NCBI GenBank assembly: GCA_963765725.1
Contig: CAVXXI010000001.1
Span: 930,001 to 994,000 of the forward strand
Direction: 5' to 3'
Length of the DNA stretch: 64,000 bases
Source of the DNA: DASQEH01 sp963765725
GTDB lineage: Bacteria > Actinomycetota > Actinomycetes > Propionibacteriales > Nocardioidaceae
In this document: positions 49,427-58,221 of the stretch, one piece after another
How positions within the stretch are numbered: the first letter of the stretch is position 1
Layout of the letters: each line of letters opens with the position of its first letter
The notes under the pieces: generated by a model
The model's input: the letters and a program-made list of their open reading frames with translations, nothing else
The model's database searches: none
What the model was told of the DNA's origin: nothing
Made by a program: the position numbers and the translations under genes

Positions 49427-49643
49427 CTATCCATCCGTCTCGCGCTCCCGAAGCTGCCTCCACGGTGCAGCCGAGGTGGCGGCAGGGTGCCTGCGTCTGG
49501 TCGGTCGTGTGCGTGGGCTGCTCGCGGCTCCACCACCGCCGTCGGACCGCTCCATGTGCACGCCCCAGATGATGGCTAGGGCGATGGCCGCGCCGATGAT
49601 GACACCGGATCAGGGATCGATCGTCGTCTCCTTCGAGCGTCAC
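49427..49643 (-). pseudogene. Possible small single-pass membrane protein, one frameshift
   Basis: From a GTG at 49643 the frame reads MTLEGDDDRSLIR. With one base removed near 49605 it continues as VIIGAAIALAIIWGVHMERS, a good membrane helix, then a Gly- and Arg-rich cytoplasmic tail ending at 49427. The upstream frame alone has no membrane segment, and the helix frame has no start codon of its own. The remaining parts of 49196-49702 show no credible gene. Confidence 0.3.
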
Positions 49644-49702
49644 CGGCAGCTTGCGAGGGCGAAGGGTGGATCGTCCAACAACTCGTAACCGAGCACCGGA
49701 GG

Positions 49703-50089
49703 TCAGCCGGAGACGTACTCGTCGGCGAGCGCCTTTGGCGCGGAGGCCAGCCAGCCGTCGACCAGCGCCTCACGCAGGTCGGTCGTCGCGACGGTGTTCA
49801 GCTGGATGAGGACGGCCGCGTAGCCGTTGAAGTGGGGAATCGTGAAGAAGCCGTCCGGATGTGCGGCGAGCACCGCCTCCTTCTCCGCGAGGTCGCCGAC
49901 CCGAACCGCCAGAATCGGTCCCTCGGGTGGAGTCTCGTCGCCGAAGCGCTTGAGGTCGGCCTTGCTGAAGGGCCGCTCCCAGGCGAACGCCTTGCCGCGG
50001 ACCGACCACGACCGGTTCCCGCGCTGTTCGCTGGACGTCGCCTCGGGCAGCTCCTCAGCCAGGAGCGCCACCTCGCCGATGGTCACCAT
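49703..50089 (-). CDS. MmcQ/YjbR family DNA-binding-like protein
   Basis: The 128-residue protein fits the MmcQ/YjbR family (PF04237): an N-terminal helix, EEL..ATSSEQRGNRSWSVRG, KAFAWERPF, and HFNGYAAVLIQLN near the middle, ending in a helix with W(L/K). This double-winged-helix-like fold is widespread; its role is unknown. It lies between the small membrane protein and the repeat-rich spacer at 50090-50392, on the same strand as the helicase. Confidence 0.85.
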   Translation of the reverse strand: MVTIGEVALLAEELPEATSSEQRGNRSWSVRGKAFAWERPFSKADLKRFGDETPPEGPILAVRVGDLAEKEAVLAAHPDGFFTIPHFNGYAAVLIQLNTVATTDLREALVDGWLASAPKALADEYVSG

Positions 50090-50106
50090 CCCTGCACCGT
50101 AGCCGC

Positions 50107-50194
50107 CGAGGGGTCACTTAGTTGCGGTCGAGGGGTCACTTAGTTCCGGTCGAGGGGTCGGGGAGTTCCCGTCGAGGGGTCAGAAGCTTTCTGC
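50107..50194. repeat. 22-bp phased array A (four units)
   Basis: CGAGGGGTC begins at 50107, 50129, 50151 and 50173, exactly 22 bases apart. Units 1 and 2 are nearly identical (CGAGGGGTCACTTAGTT). Units 3 and 4 keep the core but diverge after it. It lies upstream of the MmcQ-like gene (start at 50089) and downstream of the helicase stop. The core matches the mini-array at 48773. Confidence 0.85.
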
Positions 50195-50200
50195 CCCTCG
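50173..50200. terminator. Strong hairpin inside the last unit of array A
   Basis: CGAGGGG...CCCCTCG pairs over seven bases. After one bulged T, CAGAA...TTCTG adds five more, closing on a GCT loop. This 12-bp stem could terminate transcription in either direction between the helicase and the MmcQ-like gene. No U-tract follows. The hairpin incorporates the array core, so array and terminator may be one element. Confidence 0.5.
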
Positions 50201-50232
50201 GCGTCACGCCGTCTGCCTGGTTGCGATCGCCC

Positions 50233-50386
50233 GACATTTGCGCCCCGTCGCCCAGACATTTGCGCCCGCTCGACCGGACATTTGCGCCCGCTCGAGCCGA
50301 CATTTGCGCCCGGTCGAGCCGACATTCGCGCCCGGTCGAGCCGACATTCGCGCCCCCTCGACCGGACATTTGCGCCCGCTCGAGCC
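50233..50386. repeat. 22-bp phased array B (seven units)
   Basis: GACATTTGCG or GACATTCGCG starts at 50233, 50255, 50277, 50299, 50321, 50343 and 50365: seven units, each exactly 22 bases, mostly of the form GACATTTGCGCCC then GCTCGAGCC. The same unit, in both orientations, makes up the arrays at 29254-29490. It ends seven bases before the helicase stop codon. There is no room for CRISPR-like spacers. Confidence 0.9.
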
Positions 50387-50392
50387 GGGTGC

Positions 50393-52528
50393 CTAGTGCG
50401 GCTCGGATAGTGCGTCGGTCAGCAGGGAGACGAGCGCCTCGAGCTGGATGTCGGCCGAGGACGACACCTCCTCGTCGGAGCCGTCGAGGGCACGGGCGGC
50501 GAGTCCCGCCTTGCTGTCGATGAGCTCGGCGATCTTGGTGTCGATCGTCTGGGCGGCGATGATGCGCCAGGCCGTGACCGGCTCCTCCTGACCGATGCGG
50601 TGGATGCGGTCGATCGCCTGCGTCTGCTCCGCGTCGGTCCACGACAGCTCGGCGAGCACCATGTTGGACGCGACGTGCAGGTTGAGCCCCACGCCGGCGG
50701 CCGTCAGCGAGCAGACGACGATCGACACGTCGGGATCGGATACGAAGGCGTCGATGTTGCGCTGCCGTACCGTCCGGGTCTGGTTGCCTCGAATCGAGGC
50801 GTAGCGGATACCGCGCTTGGCGAAGCTCTCCTCGGCGACGTCCATGACGGCGACGTGCCGGGCGAAGAAGACAACCTTCCCGACGTTGCGTGCCAGCTGC
50901 GCCGTGTAGTCGGCTGCCAGTCCCGCCTTGGCCTCGCCGATGTGTCGCAGCATCGTGAAGACGTTCTCGTCGGACTTCTCCGACGAGGTGTCCTTGCGCT
51001 CCCACGCGGCGACCCTGCGCACCAGGTCATGGTCGATCCCGTCGACCGGTGTGCCGCTGGAGCGGCCGGCGAGGGCGCTCTCGTACCGGGCCACCAGGCG
51101 CCGCGCGAGGTCACGCTCGGCCTTGCGGATCGAGCGCCCGGCCTCATCGTCGAGCTCGACCGGGAGATCGGCGACGCGGCGGGCGGGAATGTCGGCGGCC
51201 ACGTCGACCTTGCGACGACGCACGATGCCCATGTCGATGACGCAGCGGCGGGCCGCCGGGTAGAACCCGAAGTCGGCGGGCGTCCGGCCGGTCTCTTCCA
51301 GGCAGTCCATCAGCTGCGCGAGGGGTTTCTCGTCGTCGATCCAGCCGAGGAACTGCCAGATGGCCTTGAAGTCCTCGATGTCGTTGATCAGCGGGGTACC
51401 GGTCAGAGCCATCAGCAGCGGCCGCGCGATGCGGGACCGGACCCGCTCGGACACCTGCAGGACGTGCTGCGAACGCTGCGACGCCTTGTTCTTGATGAAG
51501 TGTGCTTCGTCCACGACCATGCCCCGAAAGCCCAGGTCGCCGAGCCAGCCGACGTGTCGATCGAGCACCTCGTAGTTCACGATGACGATGTCGGCGAAGC
51601 CGTCGACCGTGTCCCCGTTCCCGTGGATCACGGTGGCGGGGCGGTTCGGCGTCCACAGCGCCGCCTCGCGGGCCCAGTTGGTCTTGACGACGTTCGGTAC
51701 GACCGCGAGCAGCGGGTAGGCGTTCGCCGCCTGTGCCGCGAGCAGGGCCTGAGCCGTCTTGCCGAGCCCGGGCTCGTCGGCGAGCAGGAAGGTCCGGTGG
51801 CCGGCGGCGACCGCGGCGATCAGGCGCGCCTGGTGCGGCATCAGCTCGAGCGAGCCCGGCGCCCGCAGCGACGTCGGCTCCGGCAGGTCCATGCAGGCAG
51901 GGGCGCCGCTGTCGGCCTCTTCGAAGGACCGCAGCAGCGGACCGAGCAGCTCCCAGCCGGCCAGCCGGCGGGGGCGAACCCTGCTCTGCTCGGCGAACTG
52001 GAAGTCGGGAACGAGGAAGGGGTTGGCCAGCTGACGTGCGACGACAGACTTTGGCACCACGCGACGCTCGGTGCTCGTCCCGTTCGCCGCGAGTTCCGGG
52101 GGCGCGACGGGCTCCGGCGCGGCCTCGATGCCTGCGGTGCTCAGCATCTCGCGCCGAAGAGACCTGGCCGCGGGTGAGACGACGGCGTCCTCGGCAAGGA
52201 GCTGGAGGAGGGAGGTGTCGCGCGCGGCCGTGGTGGCGAGGATCGTCGCGATACCGTCGAGGCGCTTGAGCTGCTCACCTCGGCGGGCCTCGGTGATGGC
52301 CTCGTCGGCCTTCACGCGCGCTCGCTCCTCGCGGACCAGCAGGGCGATCACCTGGAACGTCGTCCGCGCCGACGACGTCACCGATCCCCGGCGGGCTGCC
52401 GCCTCGACCTGGCGAACGGCTCGGGCCAAGACGGGTATCAGCCCTTCGTTGTCGAGGTCGCGGCCCCGACGCGGTCTTCGCGGCGCGGTACGGCGCGCGC
52501 CGGACGAGCGCTGGCCTCCTCGGACCAC
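50393..52528 (-). CDS. SNF2-family DEAD/DEAH-box helicase
   Basis: A GTG at 52528 follows AGGAGGA by five bases; 711 residues. The N-terminal third is helical and charged. The helicase has motif I in LLADEPGLGKTAQALLA, motif II VVDEAHFIKNKASQRS, motif III MALTGTPLIND, and C-terminal motifs VVCSLTAAGVGLNLH (V) and QAIDRIHRIGQEEPVTAWR (VI). This is SWI2/SNF2 architecture, probably an ATP-dependent DNA translocase. The gene end abuts array B. Confidence 0.92.
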   Translation of the reverse strand: MVRGGQRSSGARRTAPRRPRRGRDLDNEGLIPVLARAVRQVEAAARRGSVTSSARTTFQVIALLVREERARVKADEAITEARRGEQLKRLDGIATILATTAARDTSLLQLLAEDAVVSPAARSLRREMLSTAGIEAAPEPVAPPELAANGTSTERRVVPKSVVARQLANPFLVPDFQFAEQSRVRPRRLAGWELLGPLLRSFEEADSGAPACMDLPEPTSLRAPGSLELMPHQARLIAAVAAGHRTFLLADEPGLGKTAQALLAAQAANAYPLLAVVPNVVKTNWAREAALWTPNRPATVIHGNGDTVDGFADIVIVNYEVLDRHVGWLGDLGFRGMVVDEAHFIKNKASQRSQHVLQVSERVRSRIARPLLMALTGTPLINDIEDFKAIWQFLGWIDDEKPLAQLMDCLEETGRTPADFGFYPAARRCVIDMGIVRRRKVDVAADIPARRVADLPVELDDEAGRSIRKAERDLARRLVARYESALAGRSSGTPVDGIDHDLVRRVAAWERKDTSSEKSDENVFTMLRHIGEAKAGLAADYTAQLARNVGKVVFFARHVAVMDVAEESFAKRGIRYASIRGNQTRTVRQRNIDAFVSDPDVSIVVCSLTAAGVGLNLHVASNMVLAELSWTDAEQTQAIDRIHRIGQEEPVTAWRIIAAQTIDTKIAELIDSKAGLAARALDGSDEEVSSSADIQLEALVSLLTDALSEPH

Positions 52529-52899
52529 AGACTCCTCCTATCGAGTGCCGGGCACTTCGCCGCAACACCTGGGACAACCGGCGTACCAGCCCGGCGTAGG
52601 CGTCCAGGAGACGTCGCGCCGAGTGGGATCCGGGCTCCTCTGAAACACCGGGTCACGCCGCTCTGTGCAGGCCGAACGGTCGACGTCGGACTGCCGGCTC
52701 ACCAGCACGAAGCCTGCGACGGCGAGTCGAGGCCCCGGTCGGCACGAGGAAGGCTGGATCCGCTCCAGCCGTCACACGAGTGAGGCGCTGCCGAGAGGCG
52801 GTACGGGACCCATAGTACCGCTCACCTGCCGCCGTGTCCGACAGCAAGCCGATGCGCGCCGAGCCCGGATCCGCGGGGAGCACCCGTGCTCGGGAAGGG
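52529..52899. other. Intergenic interval, no gene recognised
   Basis: These 371 bases between the helicase start and the phosphoesterase stop hold a short frame or two without ribosome sites or protein-like composition. I see no tRNA-like structure, repeat or clear operator. They may carry the helicase promoter. Confidence 0.4.
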
Positions 52900-53673
52900 T
52901 CAGGGGGCGTCGCAGCGCCGCACGACCACGGCCCGATGGTCGGAGTCGTTGGTCAGCAACGAGACGGTGGTGGCCGGGCCTGGCCCGTGCACGTCGTCGA
53001 TCTTGCGTCGAGACGCCACCAGTGTGCCGGTCTCGTCGTCGCGGCCGTCCCACGCCGACGTGAGACCGGCCAGCCGCAACCCGTCGAAGTTCGAGTCGCC
53101 CATGGCGAAGACCACCCGCCCGAGGCTCAGCTGCTCGCCCACGAGCCGGTCGATGCGGCGCACCTCCGCTCGGTGCCGGGCCACGAGCAGGGGCCGGTCC
53201 TCCCGGTATCGCCCTTTGGCCTGGACATGTGGGGTGAGATGGAAGTTGACGACGCTGACGACGCGATCGCGCGGCACATCGCGGAACACGGCCAGTGTCA
53301 CGATCCGCGGAACGGCGACCGGCTGACCCGCGTTGCGGTCGGCCCGGCCGAGCCGGCCCAGCACCTCGAAGCGGGTGTCCAGCAGCTGGTACCTGTCGCC
53401 GCGCGCCCCGACCGGACAGCCGCCGAGCAGCGGGAGGGAGCTCACCCACCTGTAGCGCCCGGGCTTCGAGCTCGAGCCTCCTCCCGCCACGAGCCCGCCG
53501 GGCACCCGTACCGGACCGGTCTCCCGCAGCAGCAGGTGGCGCGACACGCCCCACTCCTGGAGTCCGACGAGGTCGGGCTCCAGAGCCAGGATGTCCCGCA
53601 GCGCCCTTCGCGCCGCATCGTGGGGGAGGGTACGCAGCACGTTGGCGGTCGCGACGTCGGTGTGCCCGCTCAT
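52900..53673 (-). CDS. Endonuclease/exonuclease/phosphatase (EEP) family protein
   Basis: The 257-residue protein starts with MSGHTDVATANVLRTLP and has the EEP pattern: LVGLQEWG (metal-binding Glu), VVSVVNFHLTPH, FAMGDSNFDGL (Asp-Asn) and C-terminal TNDSDHRAVVV (SDH catalytic His). These hydrolases cut nucleic acids or phospholipids/polyphosphates. The start overlaps the stop of the MerR-DICT gene (ATGA), so the two are probably translated together. Substrate is unknown. Confidence 0.88.
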   Translation of the reverse strand: MSGHTDVATANVLRTLPHDAARRALRDILALEPDLVGLQEWGVSRHLLLRETGPVRVPGGLVAGGGSSSKPGRYRWVSSLPLLGGCPVGARGDRYQLLDTRFEVLGRLGRADRNAGQPVAVPRIVTLAVFRDVPRDRVVSVVNFHLTPHVQAKGRYREDRPLLVARHRAEVRRIDRLVGEQLSLGRVVFAMGDSNFDGLRLAGLTSAWDGRDDETGTLVASRRKIDDVHGPGPATTVSLLTNDSDHRAVVVRRCDAP

Positions 53674-54570
53674 GGGTGCAGTCTGCACACCTCGACGGTC
53701 AGTCGCGACCCGACGACTGCGACAGGTATGCCGAGCATCCGGTCGAGAACGGCACTGGCCCGTCGAAGCTCCGGGGATGCCTCGGGCGGCGTCGACTCGA
53801 GCTGCTCCAGCAGCGACGGTGCACCCGGCCGGTACAGCCGGGTGAGGCCGGCACAGACCCGGGCGGCGTGGCGCACCACCCTGGCGTCGACCGACCAGAG
53901 TGCCTCGAAGTGACGATCCCGGTCCTTGGTCTCCGCCTGCCCCGCGGGCTCCCAGCCCACTACGCACCCAGGCTGGTCGGGTGCGTCGCAGACCAGTACC
54001 CACTCCCGGTTGAGCGCCGCGTCGAAGGGCACCGCCACCTCGAGCGGGGAGCTCCCGGTCGGGCTGGACGAGGCGAAGTCCGCGAACACGATCGTGCTAT
54101 GGGCGGTGCGGCTCAGCTCCCGCCACCTCACCTGCGAGGCGCGGTAGAACGACTCGCGCTGGAAGCTCGCGAACAGCAGCGGCCGGTCCGCCGACGCACA
54201 GCACTCGTCCTCGATCGCCCGGGACAGGGCCAGCAGGGCCGGCTTGCGCAGGCGCTGGACCCTCAGGTCGGGGAAGCGGCGGCTGACCGCGGCGAACACC
54301 GACGTCTCGGGCTGCCCGATCGAGGTCCTTGGCCCGGTCGACGGCCATGGCCATGCCGAGCCCGGATGCGCGCTGGCGCACGACCTCCAGCACCAGGTCG
54401 ACGGCCGCGCCGTCGTAGCGGCGATGACCGCCTGGTCCACGCGACGAGGCCGGGATGGCATAGCGCAGCTCCCAGGTCCGAAGGGTGCTGGGTGGGATTC
54501 CGGTCCGCGTCGCCAGGTCCCCGATCGACAGGCCTGACGGCTGCTGCTCGTCCGTGTGAAACCTCTTCAG
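53670..54570 (-). pseudogene. MerR-family regulator with DICT sensory domain, one frameshift
   Basis: The N-terminal frame reads LSIGDLATRTGIPPSTLRTW then ELRYAIPASSRGPGGHRRYD, a MerR HTH, through the coiled-coil region to about 54330. There the frame shifts by one base, and IGQPETSVFAAVSRRFPDLR with IEDECCASADRPLLFASFQR continues as a DICT domain (PF10069) to the ATGA overlap at 53670. DICT is a sensory domain predicted to take part in light responses. The gene is divergent from the carotenoid operon and is the obvious candidate regulator. Its start is unclear (54570 or nearby), and the break may be an error. Confidence 0.75.
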
Positions 54571-54716
54571 TGTGGGTAAGTATTCCTATGCGCGATGAGT
54601 GTATCCTGTCCGATGCTCGGCGGGCAGGGACGCGCCGCCGGTCACGCAGCCTCGACGGCGGTGCGACCGCCGCCGCGCATCGCGGCATGTGGTTCCCACG
54701 GCAGGAGACGAGACCT

Positions 54717-55772
54717 ATGCAGACCCCGGCAAGCGCGACGCTTCCGTACACCTTCGACGAGGCATTGCACGACATCCTCGCAGACGGGGCCCGCACCGCG
54801 GCGTCGCTCGGCTTCGGCTACCGACGCCTCTGGGCCACTCTGATCGACGCCACCGGGGGCAAGCGCTTTCGACCGGCCCTGTTCACGATGACGTACCAAG
54901 CTTGGGGCGGCACGGACGACCGGGCCGCCGCCACGGTCGCCGCCGCGATCGAACTGCTCCACACGGCGTTCGTCGTGCACGACGACGTCATCGACGGCGA
55001 GGACACGCGCCGCGGGCGCCCCAACGTGTCCGGGTCGCATGTCGACCAGGCGCGGGGGATCGGGGTCGACGAGCTGCGCGCGACGGGATATGGCGCCGCG
55101 GCCGGCATCCTGGCGGGGGACCTGGCGCTGGCCGCCGCGCTCAGAGCCGTCGCGACCTGTCCTGCTCCTCGGGCGACGGTGCTGCTGCTGCTCGACCTGT
55201 TCGACGCGGCGTTGCACACGTCCGCTGCGGGAGAGCTGGCCGACGTCCGGCTGAGCCTCGGTGTCGACTCGGCCGCGCTGTCGGAGACGCTCACCGTCGA
55301 GGAGCGCAAGACCGGTGTGTACTCCTTCTCACTCCCGCTCCAGGCCGGGGCCGTGCTGGCGGGTGCGTCCGCGGACGCCGTGGAGTCGGCGGGCCAGGTC
55401 GGCCGCTGCCTCGGCATCGCGTACCAGCTGGTCGACGACGTCGACGGCGTGTTCGGCGATCCTGCACTGACCGGCAAGAGCACCCTCAGCGACCTGCGCT
55501 CGGGCAAGCAGACACCGCTCATGGCGCACGCGCGGACCACTTCGTCGTGGCCCGTGATCGCGCCGTACGTCGGGCGGGCGGACCTCACCGACGCCGAGGC
55601 ATGCCGGGTCCGCGACCTGCTCACCGAGTGCGGTTCGCGCCGGTTCGTCGAGGACCTGGTCGACGAGTACCTCGGCGCGGCGGAGGCTCTCTGCGAGGAG
55701 AGCGGCATGCCGCCCGCTCTCTCCTCATGGATCCGCTCCATGGCCGCGGACCTCTTCCGGCGCGTCGCATGA
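54717..55772 (+). CDS. crtE: Geranylgeranyl diphosphate synthase, first gene of carotenoid operon
   Basis: CAGGAGACG lies before the ATG at 54717; 351 residues. It is an all-helical trans-prenyl synthase with GGKRFRP, the first aspartate-rich motif HDDVIDGED (DDVID at residues 89-93), QDIS-free middle, and the second motif LVDDVDGVFGD. It adds isopentenyl units to make C20 GGPP for phytoene. The stop overlaps crtB by four bases. The 146-base region upstream, facing the MerR gene, would hold the promoter. Confidence 0.9.
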   Translation: MQTPASATLPYTFDEALHDILADGARTAASLGFGYRRLWATLIDATGGKRFRPALFTMTYQAWGGTDDRAAATVAAAIELLHTAFVVHDDVIDGEDTRRGRPNVSGSHVDQARGIGVDELRATGYGAAAGILAGDLALAAALRAVATCPAPRATVLLLLDLFDAALHTSAAGELADVRLSLGVDSAALSETLTVEERKTGVYSFSLPLQAGAVLAGASADAVESAGQVGRCLGIAYQLVDDVDGVFGDPALTGKSTLSDLRSGKQTPLMAHARTTSSWPVIAPYVGRADLTDAEACRVRDLLTECGSRRFVEDLVDEYLGAAEALCEESGMPPALSSWIRSMAADLFRRVA

Positions 55773-56647
55773 CCGCCGGCGTGGTGCACCGGCCACCGGC
55801 CGGAGGGACATACGACGTCGTCGCCGGGCAGAGCGCAGCGGTCGTCATCCGCAACTACTCCACGTCGTTCGGGCTCGCGACTCGGCTCCTCGGCGAGCCG
55901 GTGCGCAGCCACGTGCGCAACATCTACGCGCTGGTCCGGATCGCCGACGAGATCGTCGACAGCCCCGACCTCGCACTTGCCGTGGGCGACCGCGCCGAGC
56001 TTCTGGACCTCCTGCACGCGGACACGCTGCGTGCGATGCGGCACGGTCACAGCACCAACCTGGTGGTGCACGCGTTCGCGGGCACCGCCCGAGCGACCGG
56101 GATCGGTTCGGACCTCGTCGACCCGTTCTTCGCGTCGATGCGTTCCGACCTCTCGGCGGCGACGCACGACCCGGCGAGTCTGGACCGCTACATCTACGGT
56201 TCGGCGGAGGTCGTCGGCCTGATGTGCCTGCACGCCTTCCTCGCCGACGCGGCCGGGGCACCGCCGTACGCCGACCTCGCTCTGGGAGCCCGCCGGCTGG
56301 GGGCGGCCTTCCAGAAGGTGAACTTCCTTCGTGACCTGGCTCACGACCGAGGCGTTCTCGGCCGCTCGTACTTCGGCCTTCCCGCCGGCGCCGACCTGAC
56401 CGACGCCCGTCGCGACACCATCCTCGACGACATCGACGCCGACCTGGTAGCCGCCGCTGTCGCCATCGAGTCGCTTCCGGCGAGCAGCCGACGGGCTGTC
56501 AGGGCCGCGCAACTGCTCTTCAGCGAGCTGTCCTCGCGGCTGCGCGCCACGCCGGCCGAGCAGATCATGTCGACACGGGTCTCGGTTCCCGGCTCGGTGA
56601 AGGCTCGACTCGTGGCCCGTGCGTATCTCAGCGGCTGGTCGAGGTGA
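55769..56647 (+). CDS. crtB: Phytoene synthase
   Basis: The 292-residue protein has the squalene/phytoene synthase pattern: YSTSFGLATRLL, ALVRIADEIVDSP (first DxxxD), GSAEVVGLMCLHAF, and FQKVNFLRDLAHDRGVLGRSYF (second Asp motif). It joins two GGPP molecules into phytoene. It starts in an ATGA overlap with crtE and ends in a TGATG overlap with crtI, so the genes form one translationally coupled operon. Confidence 0.93.
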   Translation: MTAGVVHRPPAGGTYDVVAGQSAAVVIRNYSTSFGLATRLLGEPVRSHVRNIYALVRIADEIVDSPDLALAVGDRAELLDLLHADTLRAMRHGHSTNLVVHAFAGTARATGIGSDLVDPFFASMRSDLSAATHDPASLDRYIYGSAEVVGLMCLHAFLADAAGAPPYADLALGARRLGAAFQKVNFLRDLAHDRGVLGRSYFGLPAGADLTDARRDTILDDIDADLVAAAVAIESLPASSRRAVRAAQLLFSELSSRLRATPAEQIMSTRVSVPGSVKARLVARAYLSGWSR

Positions 56648-58221
56648 TGACGCAGCGCTCGGCCGTGGTCGTCGGTGGCGGGATCGCCGGCCTGGCGTCG
56701 GCTGCCCTGCTCGCGCGGGAGGGCTACTCGGTCGACCTGCTCGAGCAGCGCGACCACCTCGGCGGACGCGTCAACTCGTGGGAGAGCGCAGGCTTCCGCT
56801 TCGACACGGGCCCCTCGTGGTACCTCATGCCCGAGGTGTTCGAGCACTTCTTCGCACTGCTCGGAGCCTCGGCCGCCGAGATGCTGGACCTGACCCTGCT
56901 CGACCCCGGCTACCGCGTCTTCTACGAGAACCACCACGCCCCGGTCGACATCGGGTCCGACCGGCGTACCAACGTGGCGACCTTCGAGCGGATCGAGCCT
57001 GGCGCCGGCGCCAAGCTCGAGCAGTACCTCGACTCGTCAGCCGATGCGTACGACGTCGCGCTTCGCAGGTTCCTCTACTCCAGCTTCGACTCCGTGCCGT
57101 CGATGCTGCGTTGGGACGTCGTGGCGAGGTCGCCGCGGCTGGCCAGGCTCCTGACGTCGTCGCTGGACTCCTTCGTTGCGAGCCGGTTCCGTGACCAGCG
57201 GCTGCGCCAGATCCTGGGCTACCCGGCCGTCTTCCTCGGTACGTCGCCCGCGCGGGCCCCGAGCCTGTACCACCTGATGAGCCATCTCGACCTCGAGGGC
57301 GGGGTGCTCTACCCGCAGGGTGGGTTCGTCCGGCTCGTGGAGGCGATCGCCGACCTCGCCGAGGGGGCCGGCGCTCGCCTGCACACCGGCGCCTCCGTGA
57401 CCGGCGTGAGCACGCGGCCGGCCGGCCGACGGGGGGCGGACGCGGCGGTGGGCGGCGTCCGCTATCTCGACGCCGGCGGGGTCGAGCGGGAGCTGTCGGC
57501 CGACATCGTGGTGGGAGCCGCCGACATGCACCACATGGAGACCGAGCTCCTGCCCGAGCGGCTGCAGACCTACCCGGAGCGGTACTGGAAGACCCGAGAC
57601 CCGGGGCCGGGGATGGTGCTGGCCTGCCTCGGGGTACGCGGCGCCGTGCCCCAGCTCGCCCACCACTCGCTGTTCTTCACGCACGACTGGAACCGCAACT
57701 TCGGCGACATCTTCGGTGCCGACCCGCGAATCCCCGAGCCCGCGTCGTCGTACGTCTCCAAGCCGTCCGCGACCGACCCGACCGTGGCTCCCGCAGGTTG
57801 CGAGAGCCTCTTCGTGCTGGTGCCGGTGCCTGCCGACGTCACGCTGGGCAGGGGCGGCGTCGACGGCGACGGCGACGCCGCGATCGAGAAGGTCGCCGAT
57901 GCAGCGATCGACCAGATCGCCTCGTGGGCGAACCTGCCCGACCTGCGCTCGCGGATCGTGGTACGCCGGACGTTCGGACCCGCGGACTTCGCCGACGACT
58001 TCAACGCCTGGTCCGGGGGCGCTCTCGGCCCGGCGCACACGCTGCGCCAGAGCGCCGTCTTCCGGACGGGCAACGTATCGCGCAAGGTGTCGGGGCTGTA
58101 CTACGCCGGCGCGAGCACCCTGCCCGGCATCGGCCTGCCGATGTGCCTCATCAGCGCCGAGCTCGTCGTCAAGCATCTCCGGGGGGATCGGTCCTCGAAG
58201 CCGCTGGAGGTTGGGGGATGA
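56647..58221 (+). CDS. crtI: Phytoene desaturase
   Basis: About 524 residues. It opens with the FAD-binding motif AVVVGGGIAGLASAALLARE and LEQRDHLGGRVNSW, followed by GFRFDTGPSWYLMPEVFEHF, the CrtI signature. The C-terminus has LYYAGASTLPGIGLPMCLIS. It converts phytoene to lycopene by stepwise FAD-dependent desaturation. The ATG at 56647 overlaps the crtB stop; a GTG three bases earlier is also possible. Confidence 0.93.
   Translation: MTQRSAVVVGGGIAGLASAALLAREGYSVDLLEQRDHLGGRVNSWESAGFRFDTGPSWYLMPEVFEHFFALLGASAAEMLDLTLLDPGYRVFYENHHAPVDIGSDRRTNVATFERIEPGAGAKLEQYLDSSADAYDVALRRFLYSSFDSVPSMLRWDVVARSPRLARLLTSSLDSFVASRFRDQRLRQILGYPAVFLGTSPARAPSLYHLMSHLDLEGGVLYPQGGFVRLVEAIADLAEGAGARLHTGASVTGVSTRPAGRRGADAAVGGVRYLDAGGVERELSADIVVGAADMHHMETELLPERLQTYPERYWKTRDPGPGMVLACLGVRGAVPQLAHHSLFFTHDWNRNFGDIFGADPRIPEPASSYVSKPSATDPTVAPAGCESLFVLVPVPADVTLGRGGVDGDGDAAIEKVADAAIDQIASWANLPDLRSRIVVRRTFGPADFADDFNAWSGGALGPAHTLRQSAVFRTGNVSRKVSGLYYAGASTLPGIGLPMCLISAELVVKHLRGDRSSKPLEVGG

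Noticed and set aside
50107..50386. CRISPR array
   Set aside because: The 22-base units follow each other directly, with no unique 30-40-base spacers, and no cas genes are in the window.
52529..52899. tRNA or small RNA gene in the gap beside the helicase
   Set aside because: No T-loop GTTCRANNC pattern or cloverleaf arms could be found by eye.
53900..54830. A plus-strand frame running from opposite the MerR-DICT gene into crtE
   Set aside because: Only the part from the ATG at 54717 has prenyl-synthase sequence; the upstream part is antisense to the regulator gene.
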